Assembly: GCA_963971225.1 (NCBI GenBank)
Contig: OZ020267.1
Coordinates: 68,316,438-68,380,437 of the forward strand
Direction: 5' to 3'
DNA: 64,000 nucleotides
From: Melieria omissa
Lineage: Eukaryota > Arthropoda > Insecta > Diptera > Ulidiidae
Shown: piece by piece, positions 45,508 to 57,494 of the stretch
Layout of the letters: each line of letters begins with the position of its first letter
How positions within the stretch are numbered: position 1 is the stretch's first letter
Position numbers and translations under genes: made by a program
The notes under the pieces: model-generated
Databases searched by the model: none
What the model was told of the DNA's origin: nothing
Seen by the model: only the letters and a program-made list of their open reading frames with translations

Positions 45508-48500
45508 TTTTATGTGATTTTTTAAATGAATTTGTGTAAATTTAAATAAAGGAGCTAAGAAATGTGAAGAGCGGCGCTTTGTTTTGATTTTCGTGTGCCA
45601 TGTGTTGCGTTCTTGACGTTGACGTTTCTTTTATGGGCTACGAACGTGCGAACAACAGGTAATGTGAGAATGGAATGGTTTTCGAAACAATGCTTTTCAA
45701 ACTGTACAATGCTTCTTGAAGTCTTTAGGGTCGATTGCTTACACAACAAACAAACAAACCTTGTGTCATACGAAAAGTTTAACAGTTTTAGAGTATTTGG
45801 GCAGAAAATGGGGATGAATAGGAAAACGATGAAAGATTTTGCGAATTTCATGTCTTCTACGTGAAAATAAATGTGTAAGAATGAATATAAACTAACCAAA
45901 ATTACATTTTACTAATCTGACAATTGAATTCGTTAATTTTGGCAATGCTATCATTAGTAGATTTGGATATAGAGTGGAATTTCAAGCAAACCAGAGCTCA
46001 AAGAATGGTCAAAAAGAACTGACATTCGTTTAATTGCCGAAAATTGCAACAGAAGAGCTTAAAGGGAAACCTTGTCATGAAATGTGTGCCACATTTTGGA
46101 CAGCATTTCAACTAAAAGCATACAATGACATTGCAAGTAGCCTTCAGACTCGGCTTCTTCTGCCATCGACAGGCATCGGCAACGCTTTTAAAGAACGAGA
46201 ATTGCAATAACAAACAATAGTAAAACAAACAACAGATTAAGCTGCAGTAACAGATTAGGATGTCGTGATCACTGTGAGCACTCGTTGTTCACACTGCAAT
46301 CGATGTTATTGTTGCGAATAATTGTCCACAAATAACCTCAAAATTTAAAGCTCGAGCTGAGCAGCACTGCGAACTGCCACAAAACCATTGAAAACAACAG
46401 CAACAAAATCTACACACAATTTTACTGATGCTCTCAAATCGAATTCATGAAAAATACTGCTTTAACGACAACTAACTCGACGACAATCTTGCAGTTGTCG
46501 CTTGGATGTGTAGTAATCCAAACAACTCAATCAAGCAACAACAAAATGCGCATCAGCACACAACTAATAACAGTTCAATTGCGGTCGCTGTCAGGCACGT
46601 CTTCAGCGCTACGTCGGCAATATTGGCCATCGTTAGGTGGTAATTGCAGGTAGCGGCACAACTTGACGATAGAACTTCTGCTCTAATTGCACTGCTCGAT
46701 GGTTGCTGTCGTTGCAACAATTTGTTCGAGATTCGCTCTTGCAACATTTCGGTCATCGATGACAGCAGCATTTGCTTTTGCTATAATTGTTGTTGTTGTT
46801 GTTGTTGTTCATTTTGTTTTACGTGTTATTACAATTTGATTGCTGTTCTCATTGTAATAAGCATTTCTTTTGGCTGCGGCCTTAGTTGAGGCGGTGCAAT
46901 TGTGCCTGTTTTCCTACTTACCGGCCGCCACTCCGCCCACGCTTATTCGTTATCCTCTGGTGCCGTGTTGTTCAAAGCTTACCTCATCGCATAATTGCAG
47001 TGGCATATCGTGATTTCGTGGTGCTGCTGTTTGGTGGCATCTTAAGGTGGCTTCGATTTTTGGCTACCGATTTGAGCATTTCGGAGGAACAGACGCGGAC
47101 GTTCCTTTTTTTTGTATGCTAATAATGAATGAAATTATATGTTGGCTACTTGCAGTTATTGTTGTTGTTGTTGTTGCTGGTTGGCTATTGTAGTTTTGAA
47201 ATGTTTTCATTTAGGGGCGAAAAAAGAACAAAACATTTTTAGTAGCTTATTGCAAATTGGTGGCGGTTTGTTGCAATGCACTGCAAGTAGATTCTGCTAA
47301 ATTGTTGTTGTTAAAGGTATTGATTTAGGTTTCGGTTAGGTTTCAGTTTGGTTTAAGTTTAGTTTAAGTTTAGGTTAGGTGTAAGATGGGTTAAGGTGAA
47401 GTTGAGCTTCAATTATGTTTAGATTCATTAACCTAATTAGATTAATTAACATTAACGTTATGTTAGCTACGTGTAACTTATGCTTAGATGGGGTTAATTA
47501 TTTAGGTTAAGGTTTATATTAATTCTACGTTGAGTTTTGCTCGAGAGAACTTCACTAAATTTAGTGGGAGTAGAGTTTTTGACACATCTAAAACTCATAA
47601 ATCGTTGAGGTAGCCACTAATTGAGGTCGACAGCAATCTAGAGTTGTATTCTCTCTAATTGCCAAGATGCCAGTGGTTATTGTGTTCAATCTGCTCGCTG
47701 CAGGCTGCGGCAGAGATCAAAGCACACGTCACTTTAGTGCATGGAAGATTGATTAGGTGCGCGCTTGCTGCGCATCTTTGAGGCGCCAACGCCCCTGAAT
47801 GCGGAGCACTGTGCAGCGTGTAATCAACAACGATCCGGAAACGGTTTAAACTGTAACTTAAGCTTAAGGGCTGTTCCACGAGTTTGTACCGTTTTGAACT
47901 TGAAGCGCACATAAGTGAGCTTATTAACAACAACTACAACGATATCACAATGCAAACAACAAACACGTTTCTGCGTTATTGATGAATTTCAAGAGCAATA
48001 AATAACAATGCAGTGGCCTGAATGAAACTGAAAATATGCGCGCAGTGAAGAATTTGAAAAAATCAAAATATAAAAGAAAAACAATAAATACTATTTGTGT
48101 TCCCACGAACGTTGTTGAGGCTAAGCGTACACAATAGTTAAAACAGCTTGAAAGAAACACATTCAATGCATTATTAAAGAAATGTGTACGCAAAGCGAGA
48201 ACGACTAGTATTTAAAAATGACATTGACCAGAGGTAAACAAAAATTGCTCAAGTTAAAAATAAATCATTGGAGATGCGGCACTGTCAATGGGCTCTGCAA
48301 TAAATTGCAACACGAATTTTCGCCAATTCCTGTTGCTGCTATCGACGGCGTATGGCTTGGCTTGGCTTCTCGGCTGCGTGTGTCTGGGGGTGTCGTGCTT
48401 CGGCTTAAGCGCTGCTTAAACTGCAATTAAATATTTAACATTAAATACTAGCTGATTGGTGAAGCGATTGTTGCTTGACTACAATAAAGCCATTAGGCGC

Positions 48501-51500
48501 CAATGAAGATATATCGCAATAAAATTTGCGGAATTCTCTTTACCGCTTAGAAGAAACTGCCTGCATTGACATGCCAAATGGTTCTCATGTAAGAAATATT
48601 AATTGCCGTTTATTGTGCTTTGCATGGTTATGGTTTTTGCATTTTATGCGCTTTGCGCATTTAGCACGGCTGTGATTAATGACTCATGCGCCGCGCAGTA
48701 AAGCAGGCGTCACCAATTTGACAAAAACAAAAACAAACCTAAACTCGGCACAAGCCCTGGCCACAGTTCATTGGACTGCTTCGTTGTTTATGGCGTTTGT
48801 AATGAGCGGCTGCGAATTGAATATTTTAGAGTTTAGCTTGTTTTGATGTCATTATTTATGTCAGTTGATGAAACCAGCATAGCTGAAATCATGTTTGAGC
48901 TGAGCTTGCGGCCGTATTTCTTAAGAAGTTGTTGGTTGGTTCATATGAATACAAATTAAAAAATTGATTTAACACATGGACGCTCACTGTTCATTGTTGT
49001 TGTGGTTATGGTGCTGGCCAACTTAATTATTTATGAAGAGCGCGCAATAATCTTTTAATAGTTTCAAGATGTTTATGATGACATAAACTAGATGAGTTCA
49101 CAACTTGGCTTCGACAGAGCGGACAGTAACTCTTTGGCTGCAATCTCCTTACACTGCAATTTAATGAACAGAACTTGTATCGAAAGTGTCTCAATGAGAT
49201 GCAGGAAGTGTTGTCACCTTACGGACTCTGCAGATACATGAAAAACATCTGAATCTGGATGGCCTTGAGTACAGACTTTCGATGCTTTAAACAACTCATT
49301 CTAAAATCTAATAATTAAAAAGTGATTTAGTTATAATTGCCTCATGCATCATCATCAGTACTTCATACTCGTATCAGATGCAGATTCAGAAAAATATTTG
49401 GGAGGGGCGGGTTTCAAAAAGTAATTCTTTAAAATTCATAAAATGTCTTTTAATTTGTATGTAGTTTTAAAGTCGATCCTAGTATTTCGGGGGGTTTAAC
49501 CCCCGAAATCCCCCTGAATACGCCACTGAATCGTATTATATTTTATATATGTATTGTATATAAAACGACTTTCAATTGACTTGTCTTGAGCGCGCATATG
49601 TTATTTGCCCACTGCTCATATGTTTTTTTTTCATTGTAAGAATTTGATTTTAAAATTCTATCAGCCATTTGGCACTTAACATTTTAGCATCTTCTCTTAA
49701 ATTTGTTTTCTTTACTTGTATTTTCTTTTTCACGGCTGTTATTCGCAGTCGCCTCATTGAAAGTTGTGTATTGTATTTTTTTTATTATTCTTGTTTACCT
49801 GGTTTAAAACATCTGCGAATTTTTATTGTATTTCTGGCTAAGAATACAAAATATAAAGAATTCAACTTTGTTACTTCTTCTCAGCTTCTACGGCCTTGAA
49901 AGAGTTTAAAGTTTTGTATATATTAAAATGTCGTTTAATCTGCGTCACAATTGCTAAAACTTATTTCGGATTAAATGCATAATGTCTGAACATCTGGAAT
50001 GAAGGTTATATGAGTCTTAGATCAGCGACAATACCCAGAAATTACGTTTCTCAGCAATGAAAAAACCTCAACTAACTGAATTGTACTGTGCATTTTTTTT
50101 ACGTCTGTGCTTTTAAATCTCTCAGTACGCTTTTATAAGCTTTGGTCAAACTCAAACTATGAGTGTTGTTAAAATTCAAGCGTGAGCAGATATCTTTATT
50201 ACTTAATATAAATTTAGCTTTCAAGGTATACAAATTTGGCATCACTAAACATTTTATAAGAAATAAATAATAGTAAAATAAGGATAAAAAGTCTAGCACC
50301 TTTTAAATAAAATTTTCTTCAAAAACTGATTGCAAAATCTATTGTTGATTACTGAAACCATAGTTAGTAGATAGCTGACTAAAATTTGTTAAAATAGAAT
50401 CACATTAGATGCTGAGAAACTAGTTGCAGCTACATATAAATTCTAATAGTTTCGGTTCAGCCAGCTTTAAGAAAATTTAGCCAAATGAAATGCTAAAATT
50501 ATAAATCATGCTGTGATTTACAAAGCTACTAAAGCGTGAGAATTTCAAATTTCGCCTCTACTAATTCAAAGAGCTCACTACAAGTGACTGACTTATTAGC
50601 TGAGTTTATTCAATGGGGACTTTAGTCACTTGCGAACAGCAAACAAATTGACAAAACAAACGAGAAAATTTGCCATAGAATTTACTGCAAGAGAGATGAA
50701 TTGCACAGGCCACATCACACAAGACAGCACCGATAGTGAATGCCAAGTAGTGAAAATATTCATTAACTTGGCACAAACGCTCGTTCTGATGTAGACCTGA
50801 GTGTTTGTGTGGAAGAAAAGTAAATATTGTGGGCATTTGTTATATATAAATAAAGTAACGGAAATCAGCTTAGTTCACATTCAAAGCTTTGGTTGTTGTG
50901 CTCACAGGCGATTTGTGGTAAAATGTTCTGGCTGCGTGTTTGGGCACAATTCGTTACGGTTCGAGTCCGCTACGGGTTCGTTGGAATTTGGTTAGTTTGT
51001 TAAGTTGATTTTGATTTTCTGCTCTCTACTTTGATTGTATTTGTTTTTCTCCAGCATAAAGTTGGTTTTTGCGCCTTGCAAATTTTACCGACTGCCTGTT
51101 GAGTAATTGTATTGTTTTTGCTGTTATCTGTTAGTCGCTGATGTCATCGTTGTTTTGTGGTTGTTATTATTGTTGTTGTTGATTTTATTGATGTAGTTGT
51201 TGTTGTTGCTAATGTGTAATTATAATTTAAGCATTTTTTCGCCAGCGATTTTTTGCTTGTTTTGCTTATTTATTGTGTGCAGTTTGCACAAATGCGCCAA
51301 AGCCCAAAAATTTGCATAGCCAACTAGCCGTCGTCGACAACAACAAGCAAATAAACAGCTGCATGAAACATACAACAACAACAACAACGGCTACAATATC
51401 AACAGTTACCAACCAAGTACCAACAACTTAACAATAACAAAAATCACACAAAAATTGCATAACTCATTGCGATTTCTTGTTGGAGTTTTCCCCGCGTTGT

Positions 51501-52700
51501 TGACTGCTAAATTAAAGTGCTGCAAAGAAAATGGCAACAACAACAACGCCATAAAAAGCAATATAAGCTTTTACATATTTTTTTATTTATTTATTATTAT
51601 TTTTTTGTTGGTTTTTATTATTCGGTTTTTATTTTCATTTTCATTGTTATGTTTGCTCATTTAAATTAAAATAATTATTTTTTGTAAGTGCCGCTGCTGT
51701 TTATGTTAATGCTAAGTTTTTGTTTTTAATTTGCAGTTGTTGTCGCTCGTTTGGTGGGTGTGCTGTCTTATCTGCGTCCAGCTGCACGCACACCTCACGT
51801 TAAATTAATGTTTATTTAAATAATCGTCGAGCGAACGCGGAAAAATACATTTTCCAGCAAAATTTTGTGTATTTTTTTTGTGTTGGTTTTCCTCGGCGCA
51901 TTTTCATTGTTAGAACAAAAGGTCAACTAACTCGCCGCCAGGCAAATGCAGATTTGATGTTTCGGCTGGGTTTTGTGTATTTGGCGGCATTACGTCAGAT
52001 GCTAAGAATTAATTATGCCAAAGTTAATTAAGCTGCAATCTTTGGGCAACGGTTTAATTGCGCTGCGTGGTGATTTGCAGGTTCGTTGCTGAAGTCTTTC
52101 GTTGCGTTGACAAGTGACTGCAAAGCACAGCCACATATCTTTTTGTCTTTTGTTTTAAGAGAATTTATTGCAAATTTGCTGGTGCCTGTTGCTGGTAGCT
52201 TTTGTCATGGAAATATGTTAAATTGAATATTTAATTTTATAATTATTTATAACTAGTAATTTATGTGCTTATTAGGCAAGAGCAGTGTGTGGAAATCAAT
52301 AACAAAATAATATTTGCGTAAAACATGAAACTGAAAATATGAATTTGCTTTTTTGAAATTTACTGAAATATGTCAGTTTATAATTTGCAAATTCATTGAC
52401 AAAATTGTTTTTATCATATAATTAATTTTTTTGTTGTTGTTTAATTACTTTAATTTTTATAATTAATTTTTTAGTTGTTTAATTAATTTAATTTTTATAA
52501 TTAATGTTTTTTAGTTGTTTAGTTAGATATTTAATATTTATCTAAAACTGGTAAACAGAGAGTTTAGATAAAAATAATTGCTAAATTTATATAGAGAACT
52601 CACTTCCTTGCAGTAAATTTATTAAACTAATATAGATGCGTTTAACAATGACAATTGCGAACTAGAAACTAAGGTCGGTCTCAGCAGTTTCATTGGGGAA
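45508..52700. other. Non-coding stretch with TTG, TTAGGTT-like and C-rich repeat segments
   Basis: No supported gene in about 7 kb. TTG repeats lie at about 46789-46811 and 47157-47180. A degenerate TTAGGTT/TTTAGGTT tract lies at about 47325-47385. At 49480-49527 there is a palindromic GGGGGGTTTAACCCCC followed by GAAATCCCCCTG, a relative of the repeat tail near 9200. CAA/TTG runs recur at about 51165-51210 and 51365-51395. The remaining ORFs are short and lack domains. Confidence 0.5.
52419..52525 (+). repeat. Three-copy AT-rich tandem repeat, period about 40 bp
   Basis: ATAATTAATTTTTTTGTTG (about 52419), ATAATTAATTTTTTAGTTG (about 52459) and ATAATTAATGTTTTTTAGTTG-like (about 52498) are followed by TTTAATTA-type sequence, giving three direct copies with small changes. 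Confidence 0.7.
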
Positions 52701-52719
52701 AAACTGGTCGCTTCATGGG

Positions 52720-53014
52720 AGAAGATCCGACAAGGCACATTCCCGGGGGCTTATATGAAAATACTTTGGGTAGGAAAACCAGAAAGATTCTTAGCTTAAA
52801 CCGGAGAAGCCTCTGATGGCTGACTGTAATTATGACAGGACACCGAAACTTCAGATGTAGTCTCACACGACAAAATCTCTTGGAAGATGCAAATTTTTCG
52901 CTATGTATCGAAGATGCTGAAACAGCGGCACACGTTGCGTGCAGTAGCTCAGCTTTGGTGACTGACACAAGGTGCTTTTTGGAGCAAATATCCATACAAG
53001 AGGCTGAGATATGA
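52720..53014 (+). pseudogene. LINE (Jockey/R1-type) ORF2 C-terminal fragment
   Basis: In the frame of ATG 52832 the translation reads LNRRSL, a stop (TGA, probably from CGA), WLTVIMTGHRNFRCSL, then LCIEDAETAAHVACSSSAL and ends at a stop at 53014. The block LTGH plus a C...E.A.H..C zinc-knuckle pattern is the conserved tail of non-LTR retrotransposon reverse transcriptases after the RNase H region. The first Cys of the usual Cys pair is missing. Upstream homology is lost, consistent with a 5'-truncated, decayed copy. The exact clade cannot be fixed. Confidence 0.7.
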
Positions 53015-53019
53015 ACCAC

Positions 53020-54968
53020 TTAGCATCAGAACCTACTTAATTAATTCATCAGAACCTATTTAATTAATTTTTCATATTTAAATCCATACAGCCAATCACT
53101 TTTAGCTTTTGGAATGTAGGGTAATTAGTTCCAAAGTCTTCTGATTCTTCAGTTAACGCAACTCTGTTTGGTGGTTTGCATTCGAAATTGTAACTTTACT
53201 TTTGGCAAATAAAAACTTCCTATAGTTATGTAACAGATGCATATCTGCTAATCTAATCAAGTCTAATGTCAGTCGGCAATGGCAAAAATATGAAAAATCT
53301 CCAAAACGGAGCGTTCTGAATTGGCATAAACATGTACAATATTGACCGCTCTACTTGTTGTTAGGCCCGGACCCGTTTAAGATACATAAGTGTGTATAAT
53401 AAGAGCTCATCAGGAAGACTTAATTAACATTTTCTGAGATTATCTTCTGAGCATTATTCTTTTTTTATATTATTTTTTAATATTTTTTGATGTTTTTAGT
53501 AAATAATTCTAAACAACGCCACTTCGACCACTAATTAACTGCACAACTCTGCGCCCAATCCAATCACTCAAATTATGTGTAAAATGCCGCAAATTTACGT
53601 TGCTGTGCGCGCAAATCAATACAACCAATGCCCAATTTAAACAAAAACAAAAAATGTGAAGAAACGAAAAAGGAAAAATCGAAATAATGAAAATAATGCC
53701 AGCCAATTGAAAGCCGTACAAAAGTAGACACATTTTCAATTTCAAAATGTATTTAATTAGCCGCAACCTACACCCAAAGTGTTATGGATATTGCGTCACC
53801 GCAGCACAAAAACATAAAATTATGCAACATCGAATTAAGTTGTCAGCATAGGCAAGAAAGTGTAAAAAATCTAATATTTTTTTGTGGCATCTGCTTTCAC
53901 TGTGAACATTTGCAAAAACATAAATGCAAAAATCAAAATCAGATTCAAGTAAACCACATCCACCCACTGCGGCAATAATGAGAACGACTTTTGCCCTTAA
54001 AGTTCAGCCAAGTTAAAGTAAAAGAAAACAAAAAAACCAAAAACATGCAACAAATGCGGTGGAGGTGTGGAACTTTAACACGCACACACACACAAGTGCA
54101 AGTTCAAGTGTATAAGTGTGTGTTGAGTTTGACTCTGTACAATCATCAATGACGATTTGGCGCTGAAAAGGGAATTGGAAATTTTGCGCGCAGCACGCGG
54201 CGCACTCGAAGTCGCACATGCGCGCATCATAAGCAATAAACAACAACAATTGAGAAAAAATATAATACAAAATTAAATAAAATAAAATAAAATTAATAGT
54301 TGAGCTGAAAACGAATATAAACGCCAATCAAGTCCAACCATGTGTGCGGCATGTGGCGCCTTAACACACACACACACACACATTCATACAGAGCCTTGGC
54401 GCAGCGAATAAAGCAATCAAGGCGGCCGTGTAAGCGATGAAGTAATGCAGCGTTACTGGGCGGCTGCTCGGCGCAACGAAAGCCGAGTCGAGTCAAATGT
54501 GGCGCCGAGGGGCGTGAATTGATTTAACATTGCGGCGTTTTGCCGTTTGAAATTGCGTTGAAAACGCGCTGACCGCATACGGTGCGTTGGAGATGGGGTG
54601 GAATATGTTGAGGTGAGTTGGTGTAGTTGTGTGTTTGCTTTCGGTATCGGTTGTCAATTTTTAATTGCCGCAATTGTGGCCAAGTTAACGAGCTGCAGGC
54701 TTGTTAGTGATTTTCAGTTTTTTTGTTTTTGCTTAGTTTTGCAAATCATTTCGGGAGCAGCAATTTGCAATTTCTTTACGATAATATAGTGAAATTGCTT
54801 ATATGATATGTTGCGAGTTACAATTTTCATTGTATTGAATTGTGTCGAAGTACAATTTTGTTGTTTGATTATTTTTTGGGGAGTGTTTGAGGCGATGGTG
54901 TAAGTAGAAATGGTTACTGGCAAGCGAGTTTGTGTCTTGAGTCTTTTGTTGTAGGTGTTTTAAATATT
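53020..54968. other. Non-coding stretch with CA repeats
   Basis: No supported gene. Immediately after the LINE fragment, ATCAGAACCTACTTAATTAA is repeated as ATCAGAACCTATTTAATTAA. CA microsatellites lie at about 54079-54093 and 54364-54382. Confidence 0.5.
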
Positions 54969-55056
54969 GGCTGATCGTTGTGGTTCAGTGGTTATTGTGT
55001 GCGACCACAAACCAAAGGATCACAATGATCACATATGTTCAAATCTCAACTCAGCC
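54969..55056 (+). repeat. tRNA-like sequence, candidate head of a tRNA-derived SINE
   Basis: The 88 bp segment starts GGCTGA and ends TCAGCC, which pair as six base pairs of an acceptor stem. It contains an A-box-like TGGTTCAGTGGTTA and a B-box-like TGTTCAAATCTCAAC in the right order and spacing. The anticodon and D arms do not fold cleanly, so it is not a functional tRNA. An A-rich tail (AATGAAAAATAAAATA) follows directly, as in a SINE. Other copies would be needed to confirm a family. Confidence 0.5.
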
Positions 55057-57216
55057 AATGAAAAATAAAATACATTTTCGAAAAAGTTAAACAAGAAGAG
55101 TAACATAAAAGACCACAAAATTGAGTTCGAAATGGGCAGCAAAAAACTGTAGATGTCTTCTATTTGTATGTAAAGCTCCAACAAGATTGGTCTTACTCCC
55201 ACTTAGAGCTACATCTCAGCCTTTCTTAATAATTTTAAACAATATTTCAATGAATGTTAAGTGCTGAGTAAATTAAGGCATTATTCTTAAAAATTCTTGA
55301 TTTACTAAGTATTTCGCCTGTCTCAACTAAAATTCAATTATGGCTTAAAGCTTACACCATTTTCTCCAAACACTTCATTAACTTTTGTTAGCCATTTGTT
55401 AAAAATCATTTAATAAACATTTCAATTTCAGTGCCACTTAAAACCAAAATTTGCTCGTTCAATACTAGTATTTAATAAAATGAAGATTTTAAAATTCACA
55501 TTGGCTGAAATCATTTTAATGTCTTCTGATTTATGACCAACGCCGCGCAGACAACACAAGACACGGCAGCGAGCAGGGCGGGGAGAATTACCATATGCAT
55601 TCACTAAAGTCACCTTTGTCTGCACTTTTATTACACTCGGCTTCGAAACAACCAGGTTTGTTGCTCAAGTCTTTTGTTTCTATTTATAAGCGACTAGTCA
55701 CTAATAGGTTTTCTGCACGTCTCGTCTGGTCGTTTCTCAGTCGCCTTTATATAACTCACTGCAAAGTGCGAATTATAACATCATCAGCAGCCGCATCATT
55801 GGCAGCAGCAACACAGCAACAATAACAACAAAAGCACCGGATCACAACAGCCAGTCGGATCACAATTGTCTCGTTGCATCGCATCGCATCGCATCAATTG
55901 AGAATTGAAATTATGCGCGTCGCGTATCACAAACAAATCACTGGCTGGCAGCGCACATTTTATGCGCGCACTGCAATCTACAATTCCAACAACAACAACA
56001 ACCACAGCGACAACCGACCACAACAACGATGCTAACAGCAGCGCTTGCAACATGGCCAACATGGCAGCGGGAGGACAACGCCGCATCGCGCTGTGCGGCA
56101 CATTGACGAGTTAATTCGAAGGTGTGCAACCTTTGAAGAGGCACGAAGCGACATCGTCTGCAGCGCGGCACAGGCAACACATGCAACGCTGCGGTGCGGT
56201 GCGTTGGCATGACGGCCAAAAGCAGTGGCAAATGGAAAGAAAATAAGGGTCATAATTATTAATCCGGCGTGCCTGTTGCGCTTGTTGGCTGACGGCCGAC
56301 GTCGCCGTTGTTGCATGTCGTACACGACGCAAGATGCAAATAATTGAGTGCATTTTGCTGCTCGCCACGCTGATGAATGAACAAGCATTTTCACAGCTAC
56401 TTTAACTGATTTCGATGCGGTGTTGCAGTGTAATTTTCGACGCCAAGTATTTTCCATTTTCAAATGGACTTTTTTTTTTCTTAACGAGAAAAAAACTAAA
56501 ACAACACCCAATGTTTCAATTGGTTTGTTGTGCTGACGAAAAATGCTGGCTCATAAAATGTGCTGCCGTGTTTTGTGAGAATTGATGGTCGAGCGAAAAA
56601 CTATGCCAACGTTCGGCCAACCAATCACCAAACTAAACGTGCAATTTGCCAATTTATTGTTATTGCATTTATTCTAATATGTCTCTTGGTACATAAATAA
56701 TAGCAAATTAGGCGGCAAATGCGTTTGAAAGTGACGATTCAGACGATTTTGTTAGGCTATGAAATAAAGAAAAACAAATGATTTGAGGTCTGGAAGCAGC
56801 TTAGAATTTCTCAGGAGTTCAATATGCTTTCAGATAAAAAGCGGTTTAAAAATTATTCGGAACCAAGAAGATGATTTAACTCGGTTTCAATATTCAGCCA
56901 AAGGTTTTAAAGGTTTTTCAAGCCAACGCGGTCACTTTGCAACTAGTTAAGAGTTGTCGAGGGTTTCTAAATGAACTGGGAAGATTTAATTGGACAGAAC
57001 AAGAAACAGAAACTTCATTTCCTGTTTTCTAGACTTTTTCAGCCATCAACCGAAAACATATCTCCAGCTGGTAGAATGGAAAAAACGAGTTTGGAGCACA
57101 GAACTCCATAGTAGTAGGAAGTCATGTTTCTTTATTTCAAATGAATTCTTAAATTTCCAATAGAAACTTAATACTAAAGAAATTTGATTATCTGCTCCCG
57201 CACATTGTATATAAAT
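55057..57216. other. Non-coding stretch with short GC-rich repeats
   Basis: No supported gene. GCATC is repeated four times at about 55875-55897, with CAA repeats at 55985-56020. Overlapping ORFs on the minus strand at 55796-56511 read through CAG/CAA-type runs and have no domain. Confidence 0.5.
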
Positions 57217-57220
57217 TTAA

Positions 57221-57490
57221 CACGTTCTACCCACGGGCACTGCGCTTATCTGGCGGCGCGGACCACCAGTGGTCCACAGGCAAATTCATTTATCTGGCGG
57301 CGCAGACCACTGGTGGTCCACAAATGTTTATAATTTTATTTCAAAAACAATACTGGAAAGAGACAAAGTGCTAATAATAAAAATACAGTGCGATGCGCAG
57401 TAAAAAAGTGCCGCTATACGAACAACTACTATAGTCATCTCGTGCACGCAATGCGTAGAAACATCGAAAAAATGCGCCGGGTAGAACGTG
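57221..57490. mobile_element. piggyBac-like MITE with paired palindromes
   Basis: The ends are CACGTTCTACCC and GGGTAGAACGTG, a perfect 12 bp inverted repeat, flanked by TTAA (57217-57220, 57491-57494). Length is 270 bp. Near the left end, TATCTGGCGGCGCGGACCAC and TATCTGGCGGCGCAGACCAC are direct copies about 54 bp apart. Each is followed by a self-complementary CCAC..GTGG stretch (CCACCAGTGGTCCAC and CCACTGGTGGTCCAC). No coding capacity. Confidence 0.85.
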
Positions 57491-57494
57491 TTAA

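Noticed and set aside
50930..50980. GGTTCGAGTCC, a B-box-like tRNA motif
   Set aside because: No A box or acceptor stem pairing at the required distance; probably chance.
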